A stretch of 64,000 nt of DNA from Acinetobacter beijerinckii CIP 110307 (GCF_000369005.1 NZ_KB849763.1:124001-188000), one strand, 5' to 3'; shown: positions 20,126-30,675, counted from the stretch's first letter. Numbers and translations are program-made. The notes: a model not told the origin generated them from the letters alone.

Positions 20126-21682
20126 ATGACAACAACATGGACCAACGGCTATCAAACTGAAGTAAATTACACCTATGGTTACTATCGAGATTTGAGTCCA
20201 AATTTTCAAAAATTTTGTTTGCTACTGAATGGAATTGAAAGTCCTGATTTTCAAGACACCCATAATCATTGCGAACTCGGTTTTGGACAAGGTGTCAGCA
20301 TAAATATCCATGCGACATCTAATGAAGCAAAATTTTATGGTACGGACTTTAATCCTGCTCATGCTGCCCATGCCAATCAATTAGCAGAACAAAGCCATGT
20401 TGAACATTTTTTTTATGATGATAGTTTTGAAGAGTTGCTAAATCGTCAAGATTTACCGATGTTTGACTCGATCAGCTTACATGGCATTTGGAGTTGGATT
20501 AGTTATGAAAATCAACATATTATTCTAAAGTTCATTCGCAAATTTTTGAAACCAAATGGTATTGTGTATATCAGTTATAACTGTGTAACGGGTTGGGCTG
20601 CAAATATGCCAATTCGTGAACTATTTCATAGTCATTTTAAGTTTAATAGCAAAAGCACCAATCCAATTCAAAAAGTGAGTGAAGCACTCAATTTTAGTGA
20701 TGAATTACTGAAAAAAAATCCAGTTTTTGCTCAACGCAATCCAAATGCTTTACAAAAGGTTGCGGATTTAAAACAACAGAATCCAAATTACTTAATTCAT
20801 GAGTATTTAAATCAAGATTGGCAATGTTTTTCATTTCAACAAATCGTTCGTATACTTGATGAAATCAAATTGTCTTACGCTGGTTCTACTGATCTTGGTA
20901 CTCATTTAGACAATATTAATTTCTCTGATGAACATCAGCAATTTTTAAATGCGATTGAGCATCCAATCTTCAAAGAACAATGTCGAGACTATTTCGCAAA
21001 CACGCAATTTAGACGTGACCTATTTATTCGCGGAAAAAATAATTTAACACCGCTACAAGTCCAAGAAAAATTACGTAACACTGCTTTCGTGCTGCTTACA
21101 GCTAAAGAGCAACTGCCAACGAGTATTAATGGACTATTAGGCACATTCAATTTAATTGAAGAAATTTATCAACCTATAGGTAATCGCTTTGCTGAAAGTG
21201 ATTACCAGCCACTTACGATTGCAGAGCTGGAATCTAGTTTTCCAGAATTAAATTATGCAAAAATTCTAAATGCTTTAGTAATTCTGTGTCATTTGGGCTT
21301 GGCTCAACCTTGTCAGAACCTTCAACCAAGCGGAAAAACAATTTTGCATTGCCAAAATTTAAATCATTACATTTTAAAACAAGCCAGTTTTCACCAAAAC
21401 TATAGTGTATTAATCAGTCCAATTACTGGAATTGGTATTGCTACAGAACATTTTCATCAATTATTTTATCGAGCACATTTTATTGATGGCTTAGAGGCTG
21501 CGAGTGATTTTGCACATTATGTTCAAGAGGTGATTAGTCAGCTTGGATGGCTGGTTTTAGACAAAGATGGAACTACTGTCTCAGATCAAACCAAAAGCCT
21601 TGAAATTATTCAAGCCAAAGCACAATTGTTTATTGACAGTAAAAAAATACAAATCGCTAAACAACTTCGATTATTTAACTAA
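20126..21682 (+). CDS. SAM-dependent methyltransferase with regulatory domain (PKMT-like)
   Basis: A 518-residue class I methyltransferase. Residues about 40-160 hold the SAM-binding fold: motif I 'CELGFGQGVSINIHA', an acidic end to the second strand 'YGTDFNPAHAAHA', and 'FDSISLHGIWSWIS'. The rest matches the methyltransferase regulatory domain (PF10119 type), as in rickettsial outer-membrane-protein lysine methyltransferases, with 'GIVYISYNCVTGWA' leading into it and the conserved 'LRNTAFVLLT' region. The substrate is unknown; protein lysine methylation is inferred from characterised relatives. It ends in an 11-bp stem-loop at 21693-21720. Confidence 0.75.
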   Translation: MTTTWTNGYQTEVNYTYGYYRDLSPNFQKFCLLLNGIESPDFQDTHNHCELGFGQGVSINIHATSNEAKFYGTDFNPAHAAHANQLAEQSHVEHFFYDDSFEELLNRQDLPMFDSISLHGIWSWISYENQHIILKFIRKFLKPNGIVYISYNCVTGWAANMPIRELFHSHFKFNSKSTNPIQKVSEALNFSDELLKKNPVFAQRNPNALQKVADLKQQNPNYLIHEYLNQDWQCFSFQQIVRILDEIKLSYAGSTDLGTHLDNINFSDEHQQFLNAIEHPIFKEQCRDYFANTQFRRDLFIRGKNNLTPLQVQEKLRNTAFVLLTAKEQLPTSINGLLGTFNLIEEIYQPIGNRFAESDYQPLTIAELESSFPELNYAKILNALVILCHLGLAQPCQNLQPSGKTILHCQNLNHYILKQASFHQNYSVLISPITGIGIATEHFHQLFYRAHFIDGLEAASDFAHYVQEVISQLGWLVLDKDGTTVSDQTKSLEIIQAKAQLFIDSKKIQIAKQLRLFN

Positions 21683-21692
21683 TCTGTTACTT

Positions 21693-21720
21693 GAATGGCA
21701 ATCTTCAATGATTGCCATTC
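21693..21720 (+). terminator. Stem-loop between the methyltransferase gene and aat
   Basis: Perfect 11-bp arms GAATGGCAATC / GATTGCCATTC around a 6-nt loop, without a strong T-run. It excludes a TTG at 21712 as the aat start, since that codon lies in the stem. Confidence 0.65.
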
Positions 21721-21768
21721 AATTTCAGTTACGTTAGTTTAGAATTATTCTTATTTACTTTATTGGCT

Positions 21769-22500
21769 ATGCAACAACTTCCTCCATCCCAATATATTTT
21801 TCCCAATCCGATCGAAGCCGATCCAGAAGGTCATGGATTCATTTGTATTGGTGCAGATCTTTCCCCTTCTACTCTATTTGAAGCCTATACTCACGGTTTG
21901 TTCCCTTGGTTCAATGAAGATGAACCCATTTGTTGGTGGAGTCCTGAACCACGCTGCATTATTGAGCCTCAAGCTTACAAACCAAGTAAGTCTTTAATAC
22001 GCAACATGAAGAAACACGACTATCAAATCACGGTAAATCACGCTTTTGAGAATGTCATCCGCTCATGCTCGTTGCCACGGAACTATGCCAATGAAACATG
22101 GATTAGTGAAGATATCATTCAAGGTTATTGTGCCCTATTTGAAGCGGGTTATGCATACAGTGTTGAAGTATGGGAGCAAGAAAAACTCGTTGGTGGATTA
22201 TATGGTGTGACCATAGGTACAGGTTGTTTTGGTGAATCTATGTTTAGTATAAAAACAGACGTATCAAAAATGGCTTTTTATACATTAATGCTAATTGGTC
22301 AAGAAAATAAATTACCTTGGATTGATTGCCAATTGGTGAATGAACATCTTTCAAGCTTAGGCGCGAGTACACTTTCTCGCCAAATATATTTAAAATCGTT
22401 ACAAGATGTAATTATCACCCCCTCTATCAATTGGAAAAGTTATCAAGAACGTGTATTTTCAAGTAAAACAATAGCAGTTTTTGCAAAATTAGACGGTTAA
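21769..22500 (+). CDS. aat: Leucyl/phenylalanyl-tRNA--protein transferase
   Basis: A 243-residue GNAT-fold enzyme that adds Leu or Phe from tRNA to proteins with N-terminal Arg or Lys, marking them for ClpS/ClpAP. Family blocks are '[21 protein letters not shown]', '[23 protein letters not shown]', '[31 protein letters not shown]' (split here), and '[19 protein letters not shown]'. The start is the ATG at 21769; no clear ribosome-binding site precedes it, so the mRNA may have a very short leader. bpt follows 28 bp later, placing both L-transferases in one unit. Confidence 0.95.
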   Translation: MQQLPPSQYIFPNPIEADPEGHGFICIGADLSPSTLFEAYTHGLFPWFNEDEPICWWSPEPRCIIEPQAYKPSKSLIRNMKKHDYQITVNHAFENVIRSCSLPRNYANETWISEDIIQGYCALFEAGYAYSVEVWEQEKLVGGLYGVTIGTGCFGESMFSIKTDVSKMAFYTLMLIGQENKLPWIDCQLVNEHLSSLGASTLSRQIYLKSLQDVIITPSINWKSYQERVFSSKTIAVFAKLDG

Positions 22501-22528
22501 TGGATTAACACCTTGGAGGGACAGATTA

Positions 22529-23344
22529 ATGAAATCATACCAACCCAAGTCCCTTTTAAATGACTTACAGTATTACATCACGCCTCCACATGACTGTAGT
22601 TATCTAGATAACAAATCAGCTCGGATGGTGTTCTTAGACCCAATTCATCGCATTGATGTGGTGACGTTGTCAGAACTTTCTCGTGTCGGCTTTCGTCGCA
22701 GTGGTGATTTTGTCTATCGCCCTGAATGTCATTTATGTCGGCAATGCTTATCCTGCCGCGTTCCTATTCAAGAATTTAAAATGAATAGCAGCCAAAAAAA
22801 GGCATGGAAACGCAACCAAGATTTACAAATGAGTATCTTACCGACCTCGCAAGCCACTCAACAACATTATGATTTATATGAAAGATATATTAATGAACGC
22901 CACTCAGATGGCGATATGTATCCTGCAAGTTTAGATCAATTTGAGAAATTTCTAGTGCATAGCTGCACAGAAAGCTTCTTCATAGAACTTTGGGAAGATA
23001 AAAAACTGATTGCTATTTCAACTTGCGATTTGATGGATGACGGACTGTCAGCCGTTTATACATTTTTTGATCCAGATGAACAACGCCGCTCTTTAGGGGT
23101 ATTCGCTATTCTCAAGCAAATTGAATATGTCAAAATGCTTAATCTCGATTATCTTTATTTAGGTTATTGGGTGCCACATTCATCCAAGATGAACTATAAA
23201 TCACAATACACACCACTTGAATTATTACTCGATGGACAATGGCGCCGACTCAACCGTCCACTTTCTGAAAATGAAATTCATCAACTGGGTAATTCATTAA
23301 TGAGTACGCTGCCTTCTGAATGGAATAATTTAATTATTAAATAA
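22529..23344 (+). CDS. bpt: Aspartate/glutamate leucyltransferase Bpt
   Basis: A 271-residue ATE-fold transferase. Bpt moves Leu from tRNA to N-terminal Asp or Glu, so these residues enter the ClpS N-degron pathway. The N-terminal Cys cluster is visible in 'HDCSYL' and 'CHLCRQCLSCRVPI'. 'VGFRRSGDFVYRP' and the C-terminal 'LYLGYWVPHSSKMNYKSQY' are family signatures. GGAGGG precedes the ATG. It forms a unit with aat. Its 3' end overlaps the convergent rimI gene by 15 bp. Confidence 0.94.
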   Translation: MKSYQPKSLLNDLQYYITPPHDCSYLDNKSARMVFLDPIHRIDVVTLSELSRVGFRRSGDFVYRPECHLCRQCLSCRVPIQEFKMNSSQKKAWKRNQDLQMSILPTSQATQQHYDLYERYINERHSDGDMYPASLDQFEKFLVHSCTESFFIELWEDKKLIAISTCDLMDDGLSAVYTFFDPDEQRRSLGVFAILKQIEYVKMLNLDYLYLGYWVPHSSKMNYKSQYTPLELLLDGQWRRLNRPLSENEIHQLGNSLMSTLPSEWNNLIIK

Positions 23345-23791
23345 TGCCGCAAAATCATCCGTGCATGTTTTGACCATAATCACAGCATGCTCTCTTGAGC
23401 CATCTAAATTTGGATAATAGTTTTTACGCAAATCAATTTGATGAAAATCTGCTTTTTCATACAAACGAATTGCCGCTGCATTACTTTCACGCACTTCTAA
23501 AAAAATCTGAATCGGGTCATTTTTTAATTGTTTAATAGAATAATCTAACAATTCGTATCCAAGACCTTTACCCTGCTGACTTGGATGGATCGCCATCAAC
23601 AATAAATTAGCTTCATCCAAAACAGGTTGTAGAATACAGAATCCCACAACCTGATCAGCCTCTTCATATATGGTACATTGATAAGAAGCTAGAGACTCTC
23701 GGAATTGTTGCTTCGACCAAGGATGAGTTTGCAGTAAACGCTCAATTGCTGTTACAGGATCCAAGTCATTTTCTTGCATTAATCTGATCAC
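23330..23791 (-). CDS. rimI: Ribosomal protein S18-alanine N-acetyltransferase RimI
   Basis: A 153-residue GNAT enzyme that acetylates the N-terminal Ala of ribosomal protein S18. It has the N-terminal 'DPVTAIERLLQTHPWS', the acetyl-CoA loop 'AIHPSQQGKGLGYELLDY' (Q-x-x-G-x-G) and 'FLEVRESNAAAIRLYEKADF'. The GTG at 23791 was chosen because GGAAG lies eight bases upstream. An ATG at 23779 would cut the first strand, and the reading to 23866 adds a hydrophobic leader. It is convergent with bpt and overlaps its last 15 bases. Confidence 0.88.
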   Translation of the reverse strand: MIRLMQENDLDPVTAIERLLQTHPWSKQQFRESLASYQCTIYEEADQVVGFCILQPVLDEANLLLMAIHPSQQGKGLGYELLDYSIKQLKNDPIQIFLEVRESNAAAIRLYEKADFHQIDLRKNYYPNLDGSREHAVIMVKTCTDDFAALFNN

Positions 23792-23884
23792 TCGAATATC
23801 TTCCAAAAATCTAATTTGGCAGATTATCGACAATTTAAGTAAAAATATAAATAAAAAATTGGGCAATCTGAATTGCCCATCATT

Positions 23885-24769
23885 TTAATTCGGATTAAAG
23901 CCTAACTCAGCACGCCATTTATTTAATAGCGTAGTTGTATCATCATCATTAGGATGAAATTTTGGTCTTAAAAATGACAATAAAGCTGGTATTTGACGCG
24001 TCATAAAGCCTTTATAGCCATACATGAACTTAAGCATGTATTTTGTGTCACGCCATGTCAGCTTGCCATCTGTTTTAAGCAATGTTGCTGTGAAATAAGA
24101 TTGCGTGATAAAGATTAGCCCCATGGCAATAACCAAAGCTAGAGAACGCATAAAATACGCTTTAAGCCCTTGACCATACATGGCTTCATAAACATCGAAT
24201 GCCACGGCTTTATGCTCATTTTCCTCAACGGCATGCCACATCCATAAATGGTACATCGTCTCATCCATAAACATGGATTGAATATCAGGGTTACTCAACA
24301 ACTCTTCCGCAATGGTCGAGGTAAAATGCTCCAAGGCACATGTCCCTGTTAAACCGATCATTTCTTTGGTAAAACCAAATGGTTTCATTACAGTTGAAAT
24401 AACACTTGCTGCCGTATCAATCACTTTACCAGTCTGTGCTTCTAATTTACGAACATCATATCCATATGCTTGAGCTGAAGCATTAAATGCAAGATGTTCT
24501 TTAGAATGCATCGCTTCTTGACCAATAAAAGCACTTATTTCTTTCTGTAATGCAGGATCTGCTAACTTAGGATCGTTTCTTACTGCACGCGTACTATTGA
24601 CAAAGAATTGCTCGCCTTCTGGAAATAGGGCTGAGAGTGCGGTCATAAAATGTGTTAAAGCTGCATCACCACTTGCCCAGTAGCGTGGCACTTCACCAAA
24701 CTCAAAGTCCATTCGGCGTACAGGAAAGCTAGCGCCAGCTCGGTTTGAAATATTGACTTTAGCATTCAT
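23885..24769 (-). CDS. Metal-dependent hydrolase family protein (PF10118-like), copy 1
   Basis: A 294-residue protein of the predicted metal-dependent hydrolase family. It resembles a ferritin-like helical bundle with the metal-ligand pattern 'FIGQEAMHSKEHLAFN' (E-x-x-H-x-x-E-H), 'CALEHFTSTIAEEL' (E-H) and 'WMWHAVEENEHKAVAFDVYE' (H-x-x-E-E-x-E-H). This pattern suggests a diiron site. A hydrophobic segment at about 214-232 may anchor it to the membrane. The substrate is unknown. It is a close paralogue of the gene at 24989, 219 bp upstream on the same strand; both start MNAKVNISNRAGASFPVRRM. Confidence 0.8.
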   Translation of the reverse strand: MNAKVNISNRAGASFPVRRMDFEFGEVPRYWASGDAALTHFMTALSALFPEGEQFFVNSTRAVRNDPKLADPALQKEISAFIGQEAMHSKEHLAFNASAQAYGYDVRKLEAQTGKVIDTAASVISTVMKPFGFTKEMIGLTGTCALEHFTSTIAEELLSNPDIQSMFMDETMYHLWMWHAVEENEHKAVAFDVYEAMYGQGLKAYFMRSLALVIAMGLIFITQSYFTATLLKTDGKLTWRDTKYMLKFMYGYKGFMTRQIPALLSFLRPKFHPNDDDTTTLLNKWRAELGFNPN

Positions 24770-24988
24770 ATAACGCTCTCCTATATATTGCAGATATATT
24801 TATTAATTCATTATTATTCTTTAGTTATACGCTGTTTTTGATGCTATAAATAAGTGCAGATAAGGTCACAAAAGCATCATCTTAGGACATTTCACAAAAA
24901 TACGTTTAAAGAGTAAAAAAGTAATAATAAAAGAAAAAGGACAATAAATTGTCCTTTTAAATTTCACTTTTAATTTTTATTGGAAATA

Positions 24989-25870
24989 TTACAAACCTAG
25001 TTTTGCTTTCCAATCTTTCAATAATTGCACTGTATCTAAATCATTTGGATGAAATTTCGGTTTGAAATAAGCCAGCATTTCACCCGCCATCCCTGAAATT
25101 ATACCTTTAGAAGGGCTATAACCATATTTATAAATCATACCCAATTCTTTTAGATTTAATTTCTTATCTTGCTGAAGCAAACGTAAAGTAAAATAGGATT
25201 GCAAAATAAAGATCAATGTCATTGCAAATACAAGTGCTGAGGTACGTAAGCTATAGGCTTTCAGCCCCTTACCAAACACTGACTCATAAACATCATACGC
25301 AACAGCTTTGTGTTCATTTTCTTCGACAGCATGCCAAAACCACATATATGACATTGTGTCATCTGTCATCAAATCTTGGATATGTTTATTACGTAATAGT
25401 TCTGAAGCAATCGTTGCAGTAAAGTGTTCTAGAGCGGTCGTAGCTGTTAAATCGACCATCTCTTTTGTCATACCAAAGGGCTTTACAATCTTTGAAAAAT
25501 TATTAAGTGCAAATTGAATATAACGTCCAGTGATTTGTTCTAGCGATCGAACATCATGACCATATTTTTGTGCAGAAGCATTAAAATTCACGTGCTCCTG
25601 AGTATGCATTGCTTCTTGACCAATAAAAGCACTAATTTCTTTCTGTAATTCAGCATTATCTTTAATTGTCGGATGATAACGGACGGCACGTACCGCATCG
25701 ATAAATAATTTTTCACCATCCGGAAACAGCGCTGATAAAGCAGTCATAAAATGTGTAAGACCTGCTGAACCATTCATCCAATATTCAGGTACTTGATCAA
25801 AATCAAAACTCATACGACGTACAGGGAAACTTGCACCTGCACGATTTGAAATATTTACTTTAGCATTCAT
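24989..25870 (-). CDS. Metal-dependent hydrolase family protein (PF10118-like), copy 2
   Basis: A 293-residue paralogue of the preceding entry, with the same first 20 residues and the same metal-binding blocks: 'FIGQEAMHTQEHVNFN', 'ALEHFTATIASELL' and 'WFWHAVEENEHKAVAYDVYE'. It differs mainly between residues 90 and 130 and in the C-terminal third. It is separated from copy 1 by 219 bp with no clear terminator, so the pair may be co-transcribed from upstream of 25870. Function is unknown. The tandem arrangement points to local duplication followed by divergence. Confidence 0.8.
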   Translation of the reverse strand: MNAKVNISNRAGASFPVRRMSFDFDQVPEYWMNGSAGLTHFMTALSALFPDGEKLFIDAVRAVRYHPTIKDNAELQKEISAFIGQEAMHTQEHVNFNASAQKYGHDVRSLEQITGRYIQFALNNFSKIVKPFGMTKEMVDLTATTALEHFTATIASELLRNKHIQDLMTDDTMSYMWFWHAVEENEHKAVAYDVYESVFGKGLKAYSLRTSALVFAMTLIFILQSYFTLRLLQQDKKLNLKELGMIYKYGYSPSKGIISGMAGEMLAYFKPKFHPNDLDTVQLLKDWKAKLGL

Positions 25871-26026
25871 GCCGCCTACTCCTTTTCAGTGATTTTTTCA
25901 CTGAGCACTTTTGTTCGTTTTCTTGAGTTTTATATTACGGTTTTATGCTGATCAATTAAGTGCAGTTTAGGACAGCAAGGTATCAGTTAAGGACACTCTT
26001 ACAAAATATTGTCAAACAATAGATAT

Positions 26027-26058
26027 AAAAAAGCACCCCTAAAGGAGTGCTTTTTTAT
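26027..26058 (-). terminator. Terminator of the str operon after tuf
   Basis: AAAAAGCACCCC-TAAA-GGAGTGCTTTTTT, a stem of about 11 bp with one mismatch and T/A flanks, 13 nt after the tuf stop. Confidence 0.85.
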
Positions 26059-26070
26059 TACTTTAAGGGC

Positions 26071-27261
26071 TTATGCAGTTACTTTAGCAACAACACCAGC
26101 ACCTACAGTACGACCACCTTCACGGATCGCAAAACGTAGACCTGGGTCCATTGCGATCGGGTGAATTAATTCTACTGACATTTCTACGTTGTCACCAGGC
26201 ATAACCATTTCAACGCCATCTTGTAATTTGATCGCGCCAGTTACGTCAGTTGTACGGAAGTAGAACTGTGGACGGTAACCGTTAAGGAATGGAGTATGAC
26301 GACCACCTTCTTCTTTAGAAAGTACGTATACTTCTGCATCGAATTTAGTGTGCGGCTTGATTGTACCCGGCTTAGCAAGTACTTGACCACGTTGTACGTC
26401 TTCACGCTTAGTACCACGAAGAAGAACACCACAGTTCTCGCCCGCACGACCTTCGTCAAGAAGTTTACGGAACATTTCCACGCCAGTTACAGTTGTTACT
26501 ACTGTGTCACGAATACCAACGATTTCAACTGATTCGCCAACTTTAACGATACCAGATTCAACACGACCAGTTACAACTGTACCACGGCCTGAAATAGAGA
26601 ATACATCTTCGATTGGCATTAAGAATGCTTTGTCGATTGCACGCTCTGGCTCTGGAATGTAAGAGTCAAGTGCAGCAACTAAGTCGATTACAGCTTGTTC
26701 GCCATAAGGACCATCGTTACCATTTAATGCTTGAAGCGCTGAACCACGGATGATTGGAGTGTCATCACCTGGGAAGTCATAAGTAGAAAGAAGTTCACGA
26801 ACTTCCATTTCTACTAATTCAAGTAATTCTTCATCATCAACAAGGTCACACTTGTTTAAGAATACGATGATGTAAGGTACACCAACCTGACGTGAAAGAA
26901 GGATGTGTTCACGAGTTTGTGGCATTGGACCATCAGTCGCAGCACATACAAGGATCGCGCCATCCATCTGAGCAGCACCAGTAATCATGTTTTTAACATA
27001 ATCGGCGTGGCCCGGGCAGTCTACGTGAGCGTAGTGACGGATTGGAGAATCGTATTCTACGTGTGAAGTATTAATTGTAATACCACGTGCTTTTTCTTCA
27101 GGAGCTGAGTCGATTTGCGAGTAATCTTTCGCTTCACCGCCGTAAGTTTTTGCACAAATAGTTGCAATCGCAGCAGTTAAAGTTGTTTTACCATGGTCAA
27201 CGTGACCAATTGTACCCACGTTTACGTGTGGTTTATTACGTTCAAACTTGGCTTTAGCCAT
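26071..27261 (-). CDS. tuf: Elongation factor Tu
   Basis: A 396-residue GTPase that delivers aminoacyl-tRNA to the ribosomal A site. G motifs are '[10 protein letters not shown]' (G1), '[13 protein letters not shown]' (G2), '[13 protein letters not shown]' (G3), 'FLNKCDLVD' (G4) and 'GSALQALNG' (G5). Domain 2 has '[15 protein letters not shown]' and domain 3 '[15 protein letters not shown]'. It is the last gene of rpsL-rpsG-fusA-tuf. AAGGAAG lies seven bases upstream of the ATG. The 93-bp gap after fusA holds a leader hairpin (27283-27305). Sequence composition is that of a highly expressed gene. Confidence 0.99.
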   Translation of the reverse strand: MAKAKFERNKPHVNVGTIGHVDHGKTTLTAAIATICAKTYGGEAKDYSQIDSAPEEKARGITINTSHVEYDSPIRHYAHVDCPGHADYVKNMITGAAQMDGAILVCAATDGPMPQTREHILLSRQVGVPYIIVFLNKCDLVDDEELLELVEMEVRELLSTYDFPGDDTPIIRGSALQALNGNDGPYGEQAVIDLVAALDSYIPEPERAIDKAFLMPIEDVFSISGRGTVVTGRVESGIVKVGESVEIVGIRDTVVTTVTGVEMFRKLLDEGRAGENCGVLLRGTKREDVQRGQVLAKPGTIKPHTKFDAEVYVLSKEEGGRHTPFLNGYRPQFYFRTTDVTGAIKLQDGVEMVMPGDNVEMSVELIHPIAMDPGLRFAIREGGRTVGAGVVAKVTA

Positions 27262-27282
27262 GATGATCTTCCTTTATAAACT

Positions 27283-27305
27283 GCTCATGAGGGTCACCCA
27301 TGAGC
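27283..27305 (-). promoter_or_regulatory. Hairpin in the fusA-tuf intercistronic leader
   Basis: 7-bp arms GCTCATG / CATGAGC around AGGGTCACC, 21 bases upstream of the tuf ATG. There is no T-run, so it is not a plain terminator. It could be an RNA processing site or a translation modulator between fusA and tuf. Confidence 0.4.
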
Positions 27306-27354
27306 ACTTGGTTTTTTAACTAAATTTTAGTTGGCTAATATAGTAATCGAAAGA

Positions 27355-29493
27355 TTACTCGTCGTCACCTTTTTTACCGCCAGTCTGGAACTTAGCGATG
27401 ATGCCTTCAGCAACGTTACGTGGCGTCTCTGCGTATTTAGCGAATTCCATAGAATAAGTCGCACGACCTTGAGACATAGAACGCATTTGAGTTGCGTAAC
27501 CAAACATCTCAGCTAATGGAACTTCTGCTTTAATTGCTTTTGTTCCACCAGGAAGATCGTCCATACCTTGAACCATACCACGACGACGGTTTAAGTCACC
27601 CATGATATCGCCCATGTAGTCTTCTGGAGTTTCTACTTCAACTTTCATGATTGGTTCAAGAAGGATAGGATCTGCTTTCATGAAACCGTCACGGAATGCA
27701 TAAGAACCAGCCATTTTGAACGACAATTCATCAGAATCGACATCGTGGTAAGAACCATCAAATAATGTCGCTTTGATACCCACAACAGGGTAACCAGCTA
27801 ATACACCATTCTTCATACGTTCTTGAATACCTTTGTCAACCGCACCAAAGAATTCTTTAGGTACTGTACCGCCGACAACTTCTTCAGCGAATTGGTATTC
27901 TTTACCAGCTTCTTCAACATCCATAGGCTCTAAACGAACATATACATGACCGAATTTACCTTTACCACCTGTTTGACGAACAAACTTACCTTCTTGCTCA
28001 ACAGTCTTTTTGATTGTTTCGCGGTAAGCAACCATTGGTTTACCAATGTTCGCTTCAACACCGAATTCACGCTTCATACGGTCAACGATGATGTCAAGGT
28101 GAAGCTCACCCATACCAGCAATAATCGTTTGACCAGATTCTTCATCTGTACGAACGCGGAACGATGGATCTTCTTTAGCCAAACGACCTAAAGCAATTGA
28201 CATTTTTTCTTGGTCAGCTTTAGTTTTTGGTTCAACAGCCAATGAAATTACTGGCTCTGGGAATTCCATACGCTCAAGTGTAATGATGTTTTTCTCATCA
28301 CATAATGTATCACCCGTAGTAACGTCTTTAAGACCTACACACGCTGCGATATCACCTGCACGAATTTCATCAAGATCTTGACGTTCGTTCGCATGCATTT
28401 GCACGATACGACCAATACGCTCACGCTTAGATTTAACTGGGTTATAAACCGGATCACCTTGTTTAAGAACACCAGAATAAACACGTACGAATGTTAAGTT
28501 ACCTACGAACTTATCGTTCATGATTTTGAACGCAAGTGCAGAGAACGGAGCTTCGTCAGATGCTTCACGAGATGCTTTAGTTTCATCTTTGTCGTCAAGG
28601 ATACCTTCAATCGCTTTAACTTCTGTTGGAGAAGGTAAGAATTGAATTACAGCATCCAACATACGTTGAACACCTTTGTTCTTGAACGCTGAACCACAAA
28701 GCATTACTTGAATTTCAGATGCTAAAGTACGAGTACGAAGACCAGCGATGATTTCTTCTTTAGAAAGATCACCTTCTTCTAAGTACTTGTCCATTAACTC
28801 TTCAGATGCTTCAGCCGCAGCTTCAACCATCTTAGTACGCCATTCGTTAGCAGTATCTACTAGATCAGCAGGGATATCACCGTATTCAAACTTCATACCT
28901 TGAGATGCTTCATCCCAGATAATCGCTTTCATTTCGATAAGATCAACAACACCCGCAAACGTATCTTCTGCACCAATTGGCACAACGATAGGTACAGGGT
29001 TACCACCTAAACGAGTTTTAACTTGCTCTACAGCACGGAAGAAGTTTGCACCAGTACGGTCCATCTTGTTCACGAATGCTAAACGAGGCACTTTATATTT
29101 GTTTGCTTGACGCCATACAGTTTCAGACTGAGGTTGTACACCACCAACTGCACAGTAAACCATGCACGCACCATCAAGAACACGCATAGAACGTTCAACT
29201 TCGATTGTGAAGTCAACGTGTCCCGGTGTATCAATTACGTTGATACGGTGTTGTGCAAATTGGCTACTCATACCTGACCAGAAACAAGTTGTTGCAGCAG
29301 AGGTAATTGTAATACCACGCTCTTGCTCTTGTTCCATCCAGTCCATTGTTGCTGCACCATCGTGTACTTCACCAATTTTGTGAGATACACCTGTGTAGAA
29401 CAAAATACGTTCTGTTGTAGTTGTTTTACCTGCGTCAATATGCGCAGAAATACCAATATTACGGTAATTACTAATAGGGGTTTGGCGAGCCAT
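27355..29493 (-). CDS. fusA: Elongation factor G
   Basis: A 712-residue translocation GTPase, also acting with RRF in ribosome recycling. G motifs are '[20 protein letters not shown]', '[14 protein letters not shown]', 'DTPGHVDF' and '[11 protein letters not shown]'; domain IV has '[15 protein letters not shown]' and domain V '[16 protein letters not shown]'. The start at 29493 ([15 protein letters not shown]) was chosen because earlier in-frame codons would add a non-family leader. AGGA lies upstream. It is the third gene of the str operon. Confidence 0.99.
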   Translation of the reverse strand: MARQTPISNYRNIGISAHIDAGKTTTTERILFYTGVSHKIGEVHDGAATMDWMEQEQERGITITSAATTCFWSGMSSQFAQHRINVIDTPGHVDFTIEVERSMRVLDGACMVYCAVGGVQPQSETVWRQANKYKVPRLAFVNKMDRTGANFFRAVEQVKTRLGGNPVPIVVPIGAEDTFAGVVDLIEMKAIIWDEASQGMKFEYGDIPADLVDTANEWRTKMVEAAAEASEELMDKYLEEGDLSKEEIIAGLRTRTLASEIQVMLCGSAFKNKGVQRMLDAVIQFLPSPTEVKAIEGILDDKDETKASREASDEAPFSALAFKIMNDKFVGNLTFVRVYSGVLKQGDPVYNPVKSKRERIGRIVQMHANERQDLDEIRAGDIAACVGLKDVTTGDTLCDEKNIITLERMEFPEPVISLAVEPKTKADQEKMSIALGRLAKEDPSFRVRTDEESGQTIIAGMGELHLDIIVDRMKREFGVEANIGKPMVAYRETIKKTVEQEGKFVRQTGGKGKFGHVYVRLEPMDVEEAGKEYQFAEEVVGGTVPKEFFGAVDKGIQERMKNGVLAGYPVVGIKATLFDGSYHDVDSDELSFKMAGSYAFRDGFMKADPILLEPIMKVEVETPEDYMGDIMGDLNRRRGMVQGMDDLPGGTKAIKAEVPLAEMFGYATQMRSMSQGRATYSMEFAKYAETPRNVAEGIIAKFQTGGKKGDDE

Positions 29494-29670
29494 GATGTCT
29501 ACATTCCTAAATGTTATATTTAAAACAGGACGCATCAATTAAATTGATGCGCACAAATATCCAAGCAGGCAACTTAAATACCCGCAAAGCTCCCACTTTG
29601 ATAAAGAGCAATGTTGAATCGAGCTGCTGTACGCATGAATATTCTCCTGATTAGGGACTGTTTTATCCGC

Positions 29671-30141
29671 TTAGAAACGGTAGTGAGAGAAGGCTTTGTT
29701 GGCTTCAGCCATACGATGCACGTCTTCACGTTTTTTGATCGCAGAACCTTTACCTTCAGCTGCATCAAGCAACTCACCAGCAAGACGTAAAGCCATCGTT
29801 TTTTCAGAACGCTTAGCAGCAGCATCTACTAACCAACGCATAGCTAAGGCAGTACGACGGGATGGGCGTACTTCCATAGGTACTTGATAAGTAGCACCAC
29901 CAACACGGCGTGCTTTTACTTCAACCATAGGACGAACTTTTTCAAGAGTAGTCTCGAAAAATTCAACTGGGTCAACTTTGTTTTTTTCTTGAACACGTTC
30001 TAAAGCACCGTAAACGATACCTTCAGCAACAGACTTTTTACCATCTTGCATTACGTGGTTCATGAATTTAGCGATTGTTTGGCTGCTAAATTTTGGATCT
30101 GGAAGGATCTCACGAGCAGCGACTACGCGACGTCTTGGCAT
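29671..30141 (-). CDS. rpsG: 30S ribosomal protein S7
   Basis: A 156-residue primary binding protein of the 16S rRNA 3' domain. It begins [18 protein letters not shown] and has the family blocks '[17 protein letters not shown]', '[12 protein letters not shown]' and '[17 protein letters not shown]'. AGGTG six bases before the ATG at 30141 fixes the start. It lies between rpsL and fusA. In many bacteria free S7 represses its own operon; the leader structure was not resolved here. Confidence 0.98.
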   Translation of the reverse strand: MPRRRVVAAREILPDPKFSSQTIAKFMNHVMQDGKKSVAEGIVYGALERVQEKNKVDPVEFFETTLEKVRPMVEVKARRVGGATYQVPMEVRPSRRTALAMRWLVDAAAKRSEKTMALRLAGELLDAAEGKGSAIKKREDVHRMAEANKAFSHYRF

Positions 30142-30300
30142 TTTATACACCTAAAAATATGACACTTCAGGATAATCCAGCAGTTTGTACAAGTGTCATG
30201 TACGCTACGCTGGCCTTACTATACGTCGCTTGAATTACAAATCTATGAAGAATTCAAACAAGCGAAACGCTAAAAGGTTGCTTGGCTAAATTTCCCAGAA

Positions 30301-30675
30301 TTACTTCTTAGGACGTTTAGCACCGTATTTAGAACGTGACTGGTTACGATCTTTCACACCAGCACAGTCTAAAGAACCACGAACGGTATGGTAACGTACA
30401 CCTGGTAAGTCTTTAACACGACCACCACGGATAAGAACAACACTGTGCTCTTGTAAGTTATGACCTTCACCACCGATATAGCTTGATACTTCAAAACCTG
30501 AAGTTAAGCGAACACGGCAAACCTTACGCATTGCTGAGTTAGGTTTTTTAGGTGTAGTCGTGTAAACACGTGTACATACACCACGACGTTGTGGACAAGC
30601 CTTCAACGCAGGAACTTTTGATTTTTCAATCAAAGTTGTACGACCCTTACGGATCAACTGATTTGTTGTTGCCAT
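30301..30675 (-). CDS. rpsL: 30S ribosomal protein S12
   Basis: A 124-residue decoding-centre protein and the first gene of the str operon. Signature blocks are 'NQLIRKGR', '[23 protein letters not shown]' (split; includes Lys43, where streptomycin-resistance changes map) and '[13 protein letters not shown]'. Lys appears at the usual resistance positions, so the protein looks drug-sensitive by sequence. It is preceded by a strong promoter at 30739-30767. Confidence 0.98.
   Translation of the reverse strand: MATTNQLIRKGRTTLIEKSKVPALKACPQRRGVCTRVYTTTPKKPNSAMRKVCRVRLTSGFEVSSYIGGEGHNLQEHSVVLIRGGRVKDLPGVRYHTVRGSLDCAGVKDRNQSRSKYGAKRPKK

Noticed and set aside
21712..21768. TTG start for Aat giving 19 extra residues
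   Set aside because: The codon is inside an 11-bp stem-loop and the extra residues do not match the family.
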